From Simiduia litorea (GTDB lineage Bacteria; Pseudomonadota; Gammaproteobacteria; Pseudomonadales; Cellvibrionaceae): 64,000 bases of DNA. Within the stretch, counting starts at the first letter, position 1. The number at the start of each line of letters is the position of its first letter. The notes beneath the pieces are model-generated. The model did no database searches. It was not told where the DNA came from and saw only the letters and a program-made list of their open reading frames with translations. The stretch is from NCBI RefSeq assembly GCF_042853465.1, contig NZ_AP031497.1, forward strand, positions 2,418,001 through 2,482,000. Direction: 5' to 3'. Of the stretch, positions 8,882-18,352 are shown one piece after another. The position numbers were made by a program, and so were the translations under genes.

Positions 8882-10093
8882 TCAGGAACATACTCCATTA
8901 TTGCCTAAATTTAAGATTCGCAACACTGATTGCGCGATAATTATCTCTTCGTTGCTTGGTATAACCAGCACATTAACACGGCTCGTTTCAACTGATATAT
9001 TCAGCGAATTTTCTCGATTCAACTTTTGATCAATTTCGACACCCAGAAAGCCAATATTGGCGCAAATTCGCTGCCGAATCGGTGGGGAATTTTCACCAAT
9101 CCCACCGGAAAATATCAATGTATCTAAACCGCCTAAAGTCGCGCAATAAGCACCGATGGCTTTAGTGACCTGATAGCAAAATAGCGCAATAGCTTCGGCG
9201 GCTTTATCATCATCGCTTTCTTGCTCTAGTAGGACACGCATATCTGAACTTATCGTTGAAACGCCAAGCAGCCCCGACTCGCGATTAATCATGGAATAAA
9301 ACGCTTCACTACTCAATTCTTCATTATTGGATAGAAAGAAAACCAATCCTGGATCTAGGTCGCCTGATCGAGTCCCCATCATAATGCCGCCCGAAGGCGT
9401 AAATCCCATTGTGTTATCTATGCTTTTTCCATCCTTCACCGCGGTAATACTCGCGCCATTACCCAGATGGGCAATGATGACTCGCTCTGAAATGGCAGCG
9501 CAATCTTCTAAATTCCGCAATTTCTGCACCAGATATTCGCAAGACAGACCATGAAATCCGTAGCGCCGAATACCCTGCGCCTCATAGTGACGCGGCAGTG
9601 GTAACTGGCTAGCCACTCGAGGCATTGTTTGATGGAAGGCGGTATCAAAGCAGGCTATCTGCGGCATATCGGGATAGCCCACAAGAAATGCTTTAATAAA
9701 CGCGATTTCGAGTGGCAGATGTTCTGAGTCATAGGGCACAAGCCCTTGTAACTGCGCCAGCAACACTGGAGTAACTAACTGAGCATCTGTCATATCCATC
9801 CCGTGTACAACACGGTGTCCGACGGCCTTAATCTCAGAGAAATTAATTTTGGCCTCAAGCCACATTAAAAGTTGCTCAGCAACCGACAAATGGCCACGTT
9901 TTTCAAGATGCCCAGTAAAAGACGTATTATCAGTCAAATTTTTTGCCGTCAAGCGAACACGGTCACGCCCAATACCGTCGATTTTTCCCAGTAACATCGG
10001 CTGTGGCTCGGCCTGTAATCCATAAACCGCAAAGCGAACACTTGACGACCCACCATTGATAATCAAAATTCCTGGCCTATTTACGTCAAGCAT
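8882..10093 (-). CDS. ackA: Acetate kinase
   Basis: The 403-residue enzyme converts acetyl-phosphate and ADP to acetate and ATP. Visible are the N-terminal phosphate loop ILIINGGSSSVRFAVY, the PROSITE-type GFHGLSCEYL, the adenosine loop HLGNGASITAV, MGFTPSGGIMMGTRSGDLDPG, and the C-terminal FSGGIGENSPPIR. The longer frame to 10141 is rejected because AAGGGGAATT sits directly before the ATG at 10093. The gene follows the copA relic by only 17 bp, and its ribosome-binding site occupies that gap, so it was probably once cotranscribed with copA. It completes the phosphoketolase-acetate ATP-yielding branch; no pta is present in the window. Confidence 0.96.
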   Translation of the reverse strand: MLDVNRPGILIINGGSSSVRFAVYGLQAEPQPMLLGKIDGIGRDRVRLTAKNLTDNTSFTGHLEKRGHLSVAEQLLMWLEAKINFSEIKAVGHRVVHGMDMTDAQLVTPVLLAQLQGLVPYDSEHLPLEIAFIKAFLVGYPDMPQIACFDTAFHQTMPRVASQLPLPRHYEAQGIRRYGFHGLSCEYLVQKLRNLEDCAAISERVIIAHLGNGASITAVKDGKSIDNTMGFTPSGGIMMGTRSGDLDPGLVFFLSNNEELSSEAFYSMINRESGLLGVSTISSDMRVLLEQESDDDKAAEAIALFCYQVTKAIGAYCATLGGLDTLIFSGGIGENSPPIRQRICANIGFLGVEIDQKLNRENSLNISVETSRVNVLVIPSNEEIIIAQSVLRILNLGNNGVCS

Positions 10094-10109
10094 AATTCCC
10101 CTTGAACAA

Positions 10110-10757
10110 TCAATGTGTTTGCCGCTTAAGGCGTAGCGCATTGGTAATGACAGATACGGAACTTAAACTCATCGCCGCGCTAGCAATCATTGGGCTAAGC
10201 AATAGACCAAACCACGGATACGGTGCGCCAGCGGCGATAGGAACGCCTATAAAGTTATATGCGAAGGCGAAGAAAAGGTTCTGGCGAATGTTGGCCATTG
10301 TGTTTTGACTCAATAGACGGGCTTTAGCAATGCCAAGCAAATCACCCTTAACAAGTACGGTACGGGCACTGTTCATTGCTGCATCTGCGCCTGTAACCAT
10401 CGCTATACCAACGTCTGCTTGAGCGAGTGCAGGCGCATCATTAACATCATCGCCAGCATGGCAACTATATGACCCTTTGCCTGCAACTCTTTTAGGTAAT
10501 GTAGTTTATCATCGGGCGTGACTTCAGCCTTGAATTCATCGATATTGAGTGATTTAGCAACTGCCGCCGCCGTTATCGTGTTATCTCCGGTTAACACCAC
10601 AACGGATAAGCCTGCACGATGCAAAGCCGCGATGGCCTGTGCCGTTGTGGGCTTAATGGCGTCGGCAACACTTATTAATCCAGCCAAGTTCCCGTCGACA
10701 GATAGAAACATTACCGTTTGGCCTTGCTCTCTTAATGATGTAGCGTCTTTTTGTAGA
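10110..10757 (-). pseudogene. C-terminal relic of a CopA-type P1B ATPase, frameshifted
   Basis: Two reading frames together give the last third of a copper-type P1B ATPase. The first (to about 10403) runs TVMFLSVDGNLAGLISVAD, VVVLTGDNTITAAAVAKSLNI and AEVTPDDKLHYLKELQ. The second gives ARTVLVKGDLLGIAKA, NIRQNLFFAFAYNFIGVPIA and AAMSLSSVSVITNALRL. Restoring one base near 10456-10458 rejoins them through the hinge motif (GDDVNDAPALAQADVGIAM). Homology extends upstream of the first ATG to about 10757 and then stops abruptly. The metal-binding domains, transmembrane CPC helix and phosphorylation site are all missing, so no transport activity is possible. A frameshift plus a large 5' deletion indicates real decay rather than a read error. 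Confidence 0.9.
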
Positions 10758-10809
10758 TATCAGATCAATGAACCAATCAATGAAAACTGATATTCAATAC
10801 TTTCTGAGT

Positions 10810-11370
10810 TTAGCGTTTAATTACAGAAATCTTTGTCCCCTCAATACTTACGCCAGCCATAAGCCCTTGCTGATCAAATATAAACGCGTAAGCATCATCT
10901 TTTAACGTTGATGATGATAGATTCTTTGCCACGCCTTCCGTTACAACAACCACTGTTGGACCCACACCGATTTCCCAGCCGTGGGATTCTCGAAGGTACT
11001 TAACCGCTTTATCATTCATCAAAAAGACTGCATAGCCATAGGATTGCGCTCCTGCTTGCAACCCCCAAGAGCCCGTTACGGCATTGTAGTAATCCACAGC
11101 TTTATCAGCCTTTAACAACACACCTTCGCCGTAACTACCGCCGAATATTAATCCGGCCTTAACAATATTCGGGAAGACAAGTACAGCCTTAGCATTTTTC
11201 GATAGTTCCATCGCAACTGGGCTAGTATCATTCAGCATCTCTAACGCATGCTTTGCGTCTTCATCCAAATCCTCTGCTGTTGCCGCATAAACACTGCTAG
11301 CGAGAGAAACGGATAAAGCCAGTGCACCAACCAGCAACAGTGAAAACACATTGCGCCGTTTCGTAAACAT
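10810..11370 (-). CDS. SYLF/Ysc84-domain lipid-binding protein
   Basis: The 186-residue protein has a signal peptide (residues 1-29, ending VYAAT) and a SYLF domain. Domain evidence is AKAVLVFPNIVKAGLIFGGSY, YYNAVTGSWGLQAGAQSYGY, and a C-terminal half with VGPTVVVVTEGVAKN and FIFDQQGLMAGVSIEGTKIS. SYLF domains bind phosphoinositides in eukaryotes; bacterial forms are periplasmic and of unclear function. AGGAGAG precedes the ATG. The gene lies immediately upstream of the copA relic on the same strand and belongs to the group of envelope-stress genes in this island. Confidence 0.9.
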   Translation of the reverse strand: MFTKRRNVFSLLLVGALALSVSLASSVYAATAEDLDEDAKHALEMLNDTSPVAMELSKNAKAVLVFPNIVKAGLIFGGSYGEGVLLKADKAVDYYNAVTGSWGLQAGAQSYGYAVFLMNDKAVKYLRESHGWEIGVGPTVVVVTEGVAKNLSSSTLKDDAYAFIFDQQGLMAGVSIEGTKISVIKR

Positions 11371-11447
11371 GGCACTCTCCTTTCATTAATAAATTTAAAC
11401 AGAAAAAATATCAGATAGAATTCATTCGATCATTCATCCACCGCGAC

Positions 11448-12029
11448 TCAGAAATGGTAAGTAACGCCCGCGTACAATGCCTGCACATCATCTTTAGAGC
11501 CATCAACACCAGACAGATCCGCGTAATACTGAAACTCTCCACGCAAAGCAAAATGCTGACTCATATAGAAATTTACACCAGCACCTAGATAGGGTTTTAA
11601 GTCAGAGTCATTCTTAACGGGAACACCCTGTACCGTACCGCTATTATTTGTCTCGTAACGCGCAACGCCTAGACGACCGAAGGCACTAAAGCGCTCTCCT
11701 AGCGGCAAGGACGCTATGCCGCTTAGCGTCCAGGCATTAGCCTCTTGACTGGCGTTTAGATTGTTATCGTGAGAGTCGAAAAGCGTGCCGAAACTGGTGT
11801 AGCCAAACTCTGCACTCCACACGCGATTAAAGTCGTAGCCAACATCAATACGAGTACTGGTATCGGAATTATCACAATCAATCAACCTATCACAACTATC
11901 ATGAGCATCGGCACGTCCGGCATCAATGCCGATCGAAAAGCCAGAGTCAGTATTTGGTTCGGCGAACACATTGGCCATTGAAACTAATGCAATGCCGAGT
12001 GCCGCGATTTTCACATTTGAAGTAAACAT
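11448..12029 (-). CDS. OmpA-like outer-membrane beta-barrel protein
   Basis: The product has 193 residues with a signal peptide (MFTSNVKIAALGIALVSM, cut after VFA). It shows alternating amphipathic strands typical of an eight-stranded barrel (FSIGIDAGRAD, STRIDVGYDFN, WSAEFGYTSFG, FSAFGRLGVARYET, LKPYLGAGVNFYM, FALRGEFQYYADL) and a C-terminal aromatic YAGVTYHF for BAM recognition. There is no OmpA peptidoglycan-binding domain. The ATG at 12029 is preferred over a TTG at 12038. Two cysteines near residue 50 might form a loop disulfide. Function is probably structural or a small pore; not established. Confidence 0.83.
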   Translation of the reverse strand: MFTSNVKIAALGIALVSMANVFAEPNTDSGFSIGIDAGRADAHDSCDRLIDCDNSDTSTRIDVGYDFNRVWSAEFGYTSFGTLFDSHDNNLNASQEANAWTLSGIASLPLGERFSAFGRLGVARYETNNSGTVQGVPVKNDSDLKPYLGAGVNFYMSQHFALRGEFQYYADLSGVDGSKDDVQALYAGVTYHF

Positions 12030-12334
12030 ACTATTCAACCGGTAAGGTAATGAGCGACCGAAAGGCCCCTCTAGAAATCACACAATAGGAAATCGACCTC
12101 CCACTCTGTTCCCTATCGCACCAAGAATTAAAAAATATACTGCAGATTTAACGCCTGTGATGTCGACAATTGAACATCGGAGAACGACCAGAAAGCACTA
12201 TGGAACACAAGTGAATCAGATATTACGTGTATTTTTAACAGCACAAAGTAATATCTGACAAGGATGACTTTTTCTATGATCGATAAGACAATCTTTTTAA
12301 AAAACTACAAGCCAAGCATTACCCACCATTGTAG
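12030..12334. other. Intergenic region
   Basis: About 300 bases upstream of the outer-membrane protein gene and downstream of the DUF3185-like gene. It presumably contains the promoter of the former. I see no gene, clear hairpin terminator or repeat. Confidence 0.5.
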
Positions 12335-12553
12335 TTATATTATTTTACGGGCTAGCAACAATACAACACCGAATAAAACAAATGTTACACCTGCCCAGAT
12401 TGGTATATTGAATCGGTCTGTTTCCGAAAGCGACATATGCAAGGACCCAATGTCTGCGTTGTGAACGTCACTGGTATAAGTGAAGCCTCCATACGCAAGG
12501 CCCAAAGCGCCTATAACTATCAGAATTATAGCGATCATCTTTTGTAGACCCAT
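12335..12553 (-). CDS. Two-helix small membrane protein (DUF3185-like)
   Basis: The 72-residue product has two transmembrane helices (MIAIILIVIGALGLAYGGF and IPIWAGVTFVLFGVVLLLA) linked by a polar loop (TYTSDVHNADIGSLHMSLSE), a layout typical of DUF3185-type proteins. Its ATG follows the stop of the upstream 48-residue gene by one base, and AGGAGA for its translation lies inside the end of that gene, so the two are translationally coupled. Function is unknown. Confidence 0.75.
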   Translation of the reverse strand: MGLQKMIAIILIVIGALGLAYGGFTYTSDVHNADIGSLHMSLSETDRFNIPIWAGVTFVLFGVVLLLARKII

Positions 12554-12554
12554 G

Positions 12555-12701
12555 TTAAATTCTCCTGCCTTGAATTATTCGGACCGCTAGAACAACTATC
12601 GCCAGCACGATAAGCACATGAATAAACCCGCCTAGGGTATAGGATGAAACCAACCCAACAGCCCAAAGCAGTATTAATACAATCACAATTGTCTCTAACA
12701 T
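12555..12701 (-). CDS. 48-residue lmo0937-type membrane protein
   Basis: This short gene encodes 48 residues. It begins MLETIVIVLILLWAVGLVSS, continues with YTLGGFIHVLIVLAIVVLAVR, and ends IIQGRRI. The two hydrophobic helices, the GGFIHxLLxIAI core and the basic tail are the hallmarks of the lmo0937 (DUF5670) family, which is often found near stress genes. GGAGAA lies 5 nt before the ATG. It forms a two-gene unit with the DUF3185-like gene. Confidence 0.82.
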   Translation of the reverse strand: MLETIVIVLILLWAVGLVSSYTLGGFIHVLIVLAIVVLAVRIIQGRRI

Positions 12702-12796
12702 GCTGTTCTCCTACGGTTTAAATAGGAACAGATTAAGCTTGCCTAGCGCTTTCGTCTGTTCGCCATAGCACACAGCATTGCTAAGTTTTAATATAT

Positions 12797-14456
12797 TTAT
12801 TGATTGTCAGAATCTCGCAACAAAACGCCATCAATAAGTATTTTGGCCTCTTGCAGAATGCGCTGAAGATGATCTATATCGCGGTAACTCTCAGCGTAAA
12901 TCTTGTAGATATCTTCAGTACCTGAGGGCCGAGCAGCAAACCATCCGTGCTCTATTTCAACTTTTATACCACCGATTGCCGCGTTATTACCACGCGCATG
13001 GGTGAGTGTGGCGAAGACAGGATCACCGCCTAACAGCTTTGGTTTCACTTGCTCTCCCGTCAATTGTGCCAAGGCATTTTTTTTGCGCCATAGTAGCTGA
13101 AACTTGTACTGTATCTGTGACCGCTACACCTAAGTCTCTGCTCAATTAACCATAGAGCGTTGCTGGATCACGGCCGCTGCGGGCCAAGATTTCTGCCGAC
13201 AAGAGGGCCAATGCCAAACCGTCCTTGTCGGTGGTCCAAACGCTGCCATCGAGACGTAGAAAACTAGCACCAGCGCTCTCTTCTCCAGCAAAGCCTAGGC
13301 TGGAATCGTGTAATCCGTTGGCGAACCATTTAAATCCTACCGGTACTTCAACCACATTTCGCTTTAGCCTCGTGCACACGCGATCAATCATCTGAGTCGT
13401 TACCAGTGTTTTACCCACCCCAGCATGCTTCGGCCAATCCGGCCGATACTGGAACAGATAGCTAACAGCCACGGCCAAATAATGATTTCCCGACATTAAG
13501 CCTGCACCGGGTGTCACTATGCCGTGTCGGTCGTGATCCGTATCGCAAGCAAAGGCAATATCAAATTGATCCTTCATATTGATAAGCGACTGCATAGCGT
13601 AGCGAGACGACGGGTCCATACGGATTTGGCCATCCCAATCAACGCACATAAAGCGAAAGGTGGCATCAACTTCCGGATTGGTTACACGAAGATCCAGTCC
13701 ATACCGATCGGCTATTGCTGCCCAATAATGCACACCTGCGCCACCCATTGGGTCGACGCCCATGCGCAGCGCCTGACCACGAACCACGTCCATGTCGACG
13801 ACATTGGTAAGATCATTGACGTAACTATTTAGAAAGTCATGCACATGGGTTGTGTCTGCACGCAGTGCTTGCTCGATACCAAACCGCCGCACGCCGTTTA
13901 AGTGATTCCTAAGAAATTCATTCGCCTTTTTTTCAATCCAATCAGTGGTGAGATTGTCGGCGGGACCGCCGTTGGCCGGATTGTATTTAAAGCCGCCGCT
14001 GTCGGGCGGGTTATGCGAGGGCGTAATAATAATTCCGTCGGCAAGCCCTTTACTGCGACCGCGGTTATAACACAGGATGGCATGTGAAATTGCAGGCGTA
14101 GGTGTAAATTCTTCCATCGGCGCCATCATCACTTCGACGCCATTAGCCGCAAGTACTTCTAAAGCACTGTTACATGCGGGCCCGGATAACGCATGCGTAT
14201 CAATACCCAAAAATAAGGGGCCATCGATACCCTGTAGCACCCGATAGTGGCAAATTGCTTGACTGATGGCCAGCACATGCATCTCGTTAAAGCTGCCCTC
14301 CAAAGCCAAACCACGATGACCCGATGTGGCAAATACCACACCTTGTTGTGGATCATCTGGATCAGGTTTTATTGCGTAGTAATGCCTTACCAGCTCAGAA
14401 ACGTTAATCAATATACTCGCGGGTGCAGGCTTACCCGCCAAGGCACTAATCTTCAT
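12797..14456 (-). pseudogene. pgm: Phosphoglucomutase, broken by a stop and a frameshift
   Basis: The gene encodes the alpha-D-glucose phosphomutase type that interconverts glucose-1-P and glucose-6-P. The 436-residue 5' part contains the phosphoserine loop IITPSHNPPDSGGF, the metal site ACDTDHDRHG and the sugar loop GFAGEESAGASF, and then meets TAA at 13146-13148. Translation past it continues collinearly (LSRDLGVAVTDTVQVSATMAQ) until an A8 run (T8 at 13077-13084), where one extra base shifts frame. The remaining frame (LTGEQVKPKLLGGDP, FAARPSGTEDIYKIY) ends at 12797. The RPSGTE phosphate-binding loop is therefore cut off from the active site. Two independent lesions point to a pseudogene. 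A functional copy may exist elsewhere. Confidence 0.9.
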
Positions 14457-14614
14457 TGCCTGTCCAGTGTGGGCCTAGTGTATCTCCGCATTAATATGTG
14501 CAGTGTGTTGGAGCATATACGTAGGTAAAGCGGTCTAGAGCGACATTAATCAGTAGTATCGCAATGAATAAAATCGGTTAACCGTATTTCTCATAACCGA
14601 TACGACAGAAGACG

Positions 14615-16030
14615 TTAGGTACTTTTCACCTCGCTAAAACTTGTCTTTAGCTGCTCGTTTAACATCGACTCAAATTGCGCTTTACTAAAAAGGCCAAGGG
14701 ATTCCGCAGCGACTTCTAAAGACACACGGCTTGCCTCAGCCGTGTGGACAATTTTTGCCGCAACATCGTAGCCAATTTTAGGTGCTAACAAAGTAATAGC
14801 GGACAAATTGTTCCGCATATTTGATTCTATTTGTTTCAAATTGAGAGCTAATCCGCTAACCGTATTGACTGCGAAAGAGATCATGGCATCGGACAATAAT
14901 TCGATACTTTCCGATACATTGTGAATAATAAGAGGTCGATAGGTATTTAATTGCAACTGTCCACTGGACGCAGCCAGAGAGACACTAAGATCATTACCAA
15001 ATACTTGTAGACAGACCATGCTCAAGGCTTTACATTGCGTCGGGTTTATCTTCCCGGGCATGATTGAACTACCCGGCTCATTCGCAGGTAAAATCCATTC
15101 ATTTATACCGCAGCGCGGGCCGCTGCCCAACAAACGAGTATCATTGGCTATCTTAAGTAAAACAGCGGCAAGCTGTTTAAGGCTACTACTATAACGCAAT
15201 AAGGCATCTTCACCGGATACCGCGGCATACAGGTTAGAATGCTGTTCGAACGGCATACTGTAATATTCCGCTAAGCGCTCAACCACTTGCCGGCCGAACA
15301 TACTTGGCGCATTTGCGCCACATCCAATAGCCGTCGCTCCGAGCGCTAGTTGAAATACAAACCTCATACTCTCCTCAATAGCACTCCTTGCCGCTGCCAA
15401 TTGACTAATGTAGGCCGAAATAATGGCTCCTACACTTATTGGCAAAGCATCCATCATATGGGTTCGGCCGACTGTATAAGTGGTGCAAAACTCTGCTTCT
15501 TTCTTGTTTAACACCGCCTCAAGTAACGCCATTGCCTTAAATAGCAATGTCTGTGAAAGCTGCGCAACCACGATATGCATGGCACTCGGGAAAACATCAT
15601 TGGTAGACTGTGACATATTGACGTGATCATTGGGATGTATTTTTGGCAAGTCTCTCGCAACACTCTTCTTTTTGCCTCTGATTAAATAGCCATTCGCCAG
15701 AGAGGTTATTACCTCATTTACATTCATATTTGTCTGGGTACCAGATCCTGTTTGCCACACCCGCAGCGGAAATTGATCATTATGTTTGCCAGAAATAACT
15801 TCTTCGCATGCGAACGCAATCGCCTCCAAGTGACTCTGCGACAGGAGAAATCTGGCATGATTAACAACCGCACATAAGCGCTTAATCGTCACTAGGGCAT
15901 GGATAAACTCAATGCGAAAACCTTGCTTTCCAATATCAAAATTTCGCAACGAGCGCTGAGTTTGCTCACTCCATAGCACTCCGGCTTCAACCTCTATTTT
16001 CGGAAACCTACTATCCTTCATATTTTTCAA
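14615..16030 (-). CDS. fumC: Class II fumarate hydratase
   Basis: The 471-residue enzyme hydrates fumarate to L-malate. The family signatures are present: VWQTGSGTQTNMNVNEV, NDHVNMSQSTNDVFPSAMH, GRTHMMDALPISVG (catalytic His), and GSSIMPGKINPTQCKAL (flexible loop with the catalytic Ser). RPLIIHNVSESIELL and IGYDVAAKI support FumC over AspA. The start is TTG at 16030 with AAGGAAA five bases upstream; an internal ATG at 16021 is possible. Sequence drift in the N-terminal third compared with housekeeping FumC suggests an accessory paralogue. It lies downstream of nhaA on the same strand and may supply an oxygen-stable, iron-free fumarase under stress. Confidence 0.92.
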   Translation of the reverse strand: MKNMKDSRFPKIEVEAGVLWSEQTQRSLRNFDIGKQGFRIEFIHALVTIKRLCAVVNHARFLLSQSHLEAIAFACEEVISGKHNDQFPLRVWQTGSGTQTNMNVNEVITSLANGYLIRGKKKSVARDLPKIHPNDHVNMSQSTNDVFPSAMHIVVAQLSQTLLFKAMALLEAVLNKKEAEFCTTYTVGRTHMMDALPISVGAIISAYISQLAAARSAIEESMRFVFQLALGATAIGCGANAPSMFGRQVVERLAEYYSMPFEQHSNLYAAVSGEDALLRYSSSLKQLAAVLLKIANDTRLLGSGPRCGINEWILPANEPGSSIMPGKINPTQCKALSMVCLQVFGNDLSVSLAASSGQLQLNTYRPLIIHNVSESIELLSDAMISFAVNTVSGLALNLKQIESNMRNNLSAITLLAPKIGYDVAAKIVHTAEASRVSLEVAAESLGLFSKAQFESMLNEQLKTSFSEVKST

Positions 16031-16085
16031 CGCATTTTCCTTTTATGATTGAGTTTCCTATCGACTAACGCGAATTAGTATTCAC

Positions 16086-17432
16086 TCAATACTGGGAAGC
16101 GGCCGTAGAGTCGACAACCCAAAAACGCAATAACAACAAACCGGACAACGCCGATAGCATCGTGGCGGACAAAATCCCCAACTTTACGGCGTTAATTTGA
16201 TCAGGACTGTAAGCTAAATTGGCAATAAACAAAGCCATGGTAAAACCGATACCCGCCAACATCCCGCCTCCTAGTATCATTCGCCATGACAAGTCGACTG
16301 GCGTCACGGCCAGGTGTAGTTTTACAGCCAACCAACTGAATAGGAAGACACCTACAGGCTTTCCCATTACAAAACTTATTACAACAGCCAAGGTTAAAGA
16401 AGATTCAAAATCTGCGCCGGCAAAGGAGATACCTGCGTTTGCAAATGCAAATAATGGCATGACAACGAACCCGACCCACGGATGCAATGCTATTTCCAAG
16501 CGTTCAACAGGCGACAGTACTTCGCGTGCTGCGGCTTCCGTTGTTTTTAATACTTCAGGATCTAGAGCTTGATCGCCGCTTGGATCAAAAGATGTGTTGT
16601 CGACCACGCTATCGATGATGGTGTGGAAGCGGTCATCGCTAACCCACTGTTTTGTTGGCGTCATCAAACCCAAAATAACGCCGGTAATAGTTGGGTGAAT
16701 ACCCGACGCGTCGACCGCCAACCAAATTAAACCGCCGGCGATGAAAAATAGGGAAATGTTTCTAACGCCGAGGAATGCCATCGTTTTTACAGATAGAAAA
16801 CCGAGTAACGCGAGCCCAATGAACAGCCAATTAAGGTCGCTGCCATAACCTATAGCCACAACAATAATCGCACCAATATCGTCAACCACAGCTAACGACA
16901 GCATAAATACTCGTAAACTTTTTGGTATGCGTTTACCTAGTAGGGCCAAACAACCAATCACAAACGCCGTGTCGGTAGCCATCACCGTTCCCCAACCGTT
17001 CTGACCAGGCTCCTGATACTGAAACGCTAAATAAATCAATGCCGGTACTAACATACCACCAACGGCCGCACTAACCGATAGCATGGCTAATCGAGGCTCG
17101 CGCAATTCACCAAGAACCAGCTCTCGCTTAAGCTCTAAGGCTATCAGAAAGAAAAATAACGTCATCACTGCGTCGTTAATCCAGCTATGTAATGATCGCT
17201 CGAAAACAATAGTGCCGATATTTATGCCAACGGAGAGATGCCATAAATTTCTGAAAACATCACTGAGAGGAGAATTCGCTAGAATTAAAGCTATTACTGT
17301 AAAGAGCAGTAATACAACACCTGCCGCGGTTTCAACCTGAACAAATCTCGCAATAGGCTCTACGAACCAGTCGATACGCTCTTCTGGAAGCTGTGCGACC
17401 GAATCTTTCCTAACGACTTTCGGTTCGTCCAT
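16086..17432 (-). CDS. nhaA: Na+/H+ antiporter NhaA
   Basis: The 448-residue polytopic inner-membrane antiporter exports Na+ in exchange for protons. Visible family features are ALELKRELVLGELR, MATDTAFVIGCLALLGKRIP (the Asp equivalent to D133), LAVVDDIGAIIVVAI (the paired Asp that binds Na+, D163/D164 in E. coli), and the C-terminal GGGMLAGIGFTMALFIANLAY. About a dozen hydrophobic segments are present. The ATG at 17432 starts one base after the stop of a 60-residue gene and has no own ribosome-binding site, so translational coupling is likely; a longer frame to 17492 exists but is less likely. It sits between the fermentation genes and the N-ATPase and would cooperate in Na+ homeostasis. Confidence 0.95.
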   Translation of the reverse strand: MDEPKVVRKDSVAQLPEERIDWFVEPIARFVQVETAAGVVLLLFTVIALILANSPLSDVFRNLWHLSVGINIGTIVFERSLHSWINDAVMTLFFFLIALELKRELVLGELREPRLAMLSVSAAVGGMLVPALIYLAFQYQEPGQNGWGTVMATDTAFVIGCLALLGKRIPKSLRVFMLSLAVVDDIGAIIVVAIGYGSDLNWLFIGLALLGFLSVKTMAFLGVRNISLFFIAGGLIWLAVDASGIHPTITGVILGLMTPTKQWVSDDRFHTIIDSVVDNTSFDPSGDQALDPEVLKTTEAAAREVLSPVERLEIALHPWVGFVVMPLFAFANAGISFAGADFESSLTLAVVISFVMGKPVGVFLFSWLAVKLHLAVTPVDLSWRMILGGGMLAGIGFTMALFIANLAYSPDQINAVKLGILSATMLSALSGLLLLRFWVVDSTAASQY

Positions 17433-17433
17433 A

Positions 17434-17616
17434 TTAGGTTGCAAGCTTTCGGCGCGCAACTTCACCCATAGATTTATCTGAGTTATCAGCATCTAGCCTG
17501 GCAAAATTTATCGCGTCTTTTAGATTGTCATAACGATATTCTTTATAGCGGTAGATTAATCTATTTTCACATGTAATGTGATAGCGCTTTAAATCATCAG
17601 CATCATCGTGATTCAT
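17434..17616 (-). CDS. 60-residue hypothetical protein coupled to nhaA
   Basis: I do not recognise this family. The soluble, charged protein begins MNHDDADDLKRYHITCENRL and contains YKEYRYDNLKDAINFARLDAD. AAAGGAAA precedes its ATG, and its TAA is followed after one base by the nhaA ATG. Good initiation signals and tight coupling suggest a genuine leader gene. It could act with or regulate NhaA, or simply load ribosomes for nhaA. Confidence 0.6.
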   Translation of the reverse strand: MNHDDADDLKRYHITCENRLIYRYKEYRYDNLKDAINFARLDADNSDKSMGEVARRKLAT

Positions 17617-18352
17617 TTTATTTTTCCTTTGCTAGCACAGACTTATACAACATCAGATTTAAAATATCTGCCATATAAATCTTCGCTCATAGAAAACCAA
17701 TCTTCATAAAAGCGAAAAAGCAGATGAAAACAATGCCATGCGCCCTACTTACAACGCTTAACATTGCACAAAAGTCTCCGTTCAAGCGAATTTTTATAGC
17801 GCAACTATTGCCGCAAAAAAATTTACAGGAGGCAATAAAAAATAGTTATACCGAAGATATAAATAATATTTTTTACACAAATAGAATCAGGTGGAATAGA
17901 ATTTAATGACATGAAACCTTCACATTCGACACATATTCTTTATAACCACAAATAGTCACGCGGCCTTCATAAGCATTGATAGACGCACGAACTTTTAAGG
18001 AAAGCTAAAAACCTAACAACCAGAGCCTTACATCCAGAAATCTTACATATGGAATAGCTGTACACAAAAGTCGTTTTTATTAGCGGTGAAAAATTTCAAA
18101 AAAATCGAGCTAAACTTAATTTCAACCAGCCAAACCCATGGTAGAAACATCTTAACGTTAACGTATTGATAGTGAAATCCTACGCCACCAAATAGTCTTA
18201 CGTGCGGACAATAAAACACGCGTCTCAGCACTACTACCAATAGCCTATACACTGCATTCAAATCTTTCTGTCCGCTAGCGTACATACCGGAAACAGCTTT
18301 AATGATACTGTGCATAAGTCCATAGTAGCTGCACAAGCAAAGGGATTATCAA
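17617..18352. other. Long intergenic region before the N-ATPase operon
   Basis: About 735 AT-rich bases separate two divergent transcription units (nhaA leader leftward, atpD rightward), so promoters for both should lie here. Open frames exist (for example 18043-18336 on the minus strand) but lack initiation signals and protein-like composition. AAAGGGA (18341 region) serves atpD. I see no RNA gene or clear operator. Confidence 0.5.

Noticed and set aside
17724..17906. 60-codon frame on the plus strand between nhaA leader and atpD
   Set aside because: Weak initiation context, biased A/T codons and no recognisable protein features.
18043..18336. 97-codon frame on the minus strand upstream of atpD
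   Set aside because: No ribosome-binding site, unusual Cys/Tyr/Phe/Val-rich composition and no family resemblance. It lies where the atpD promoter should be.
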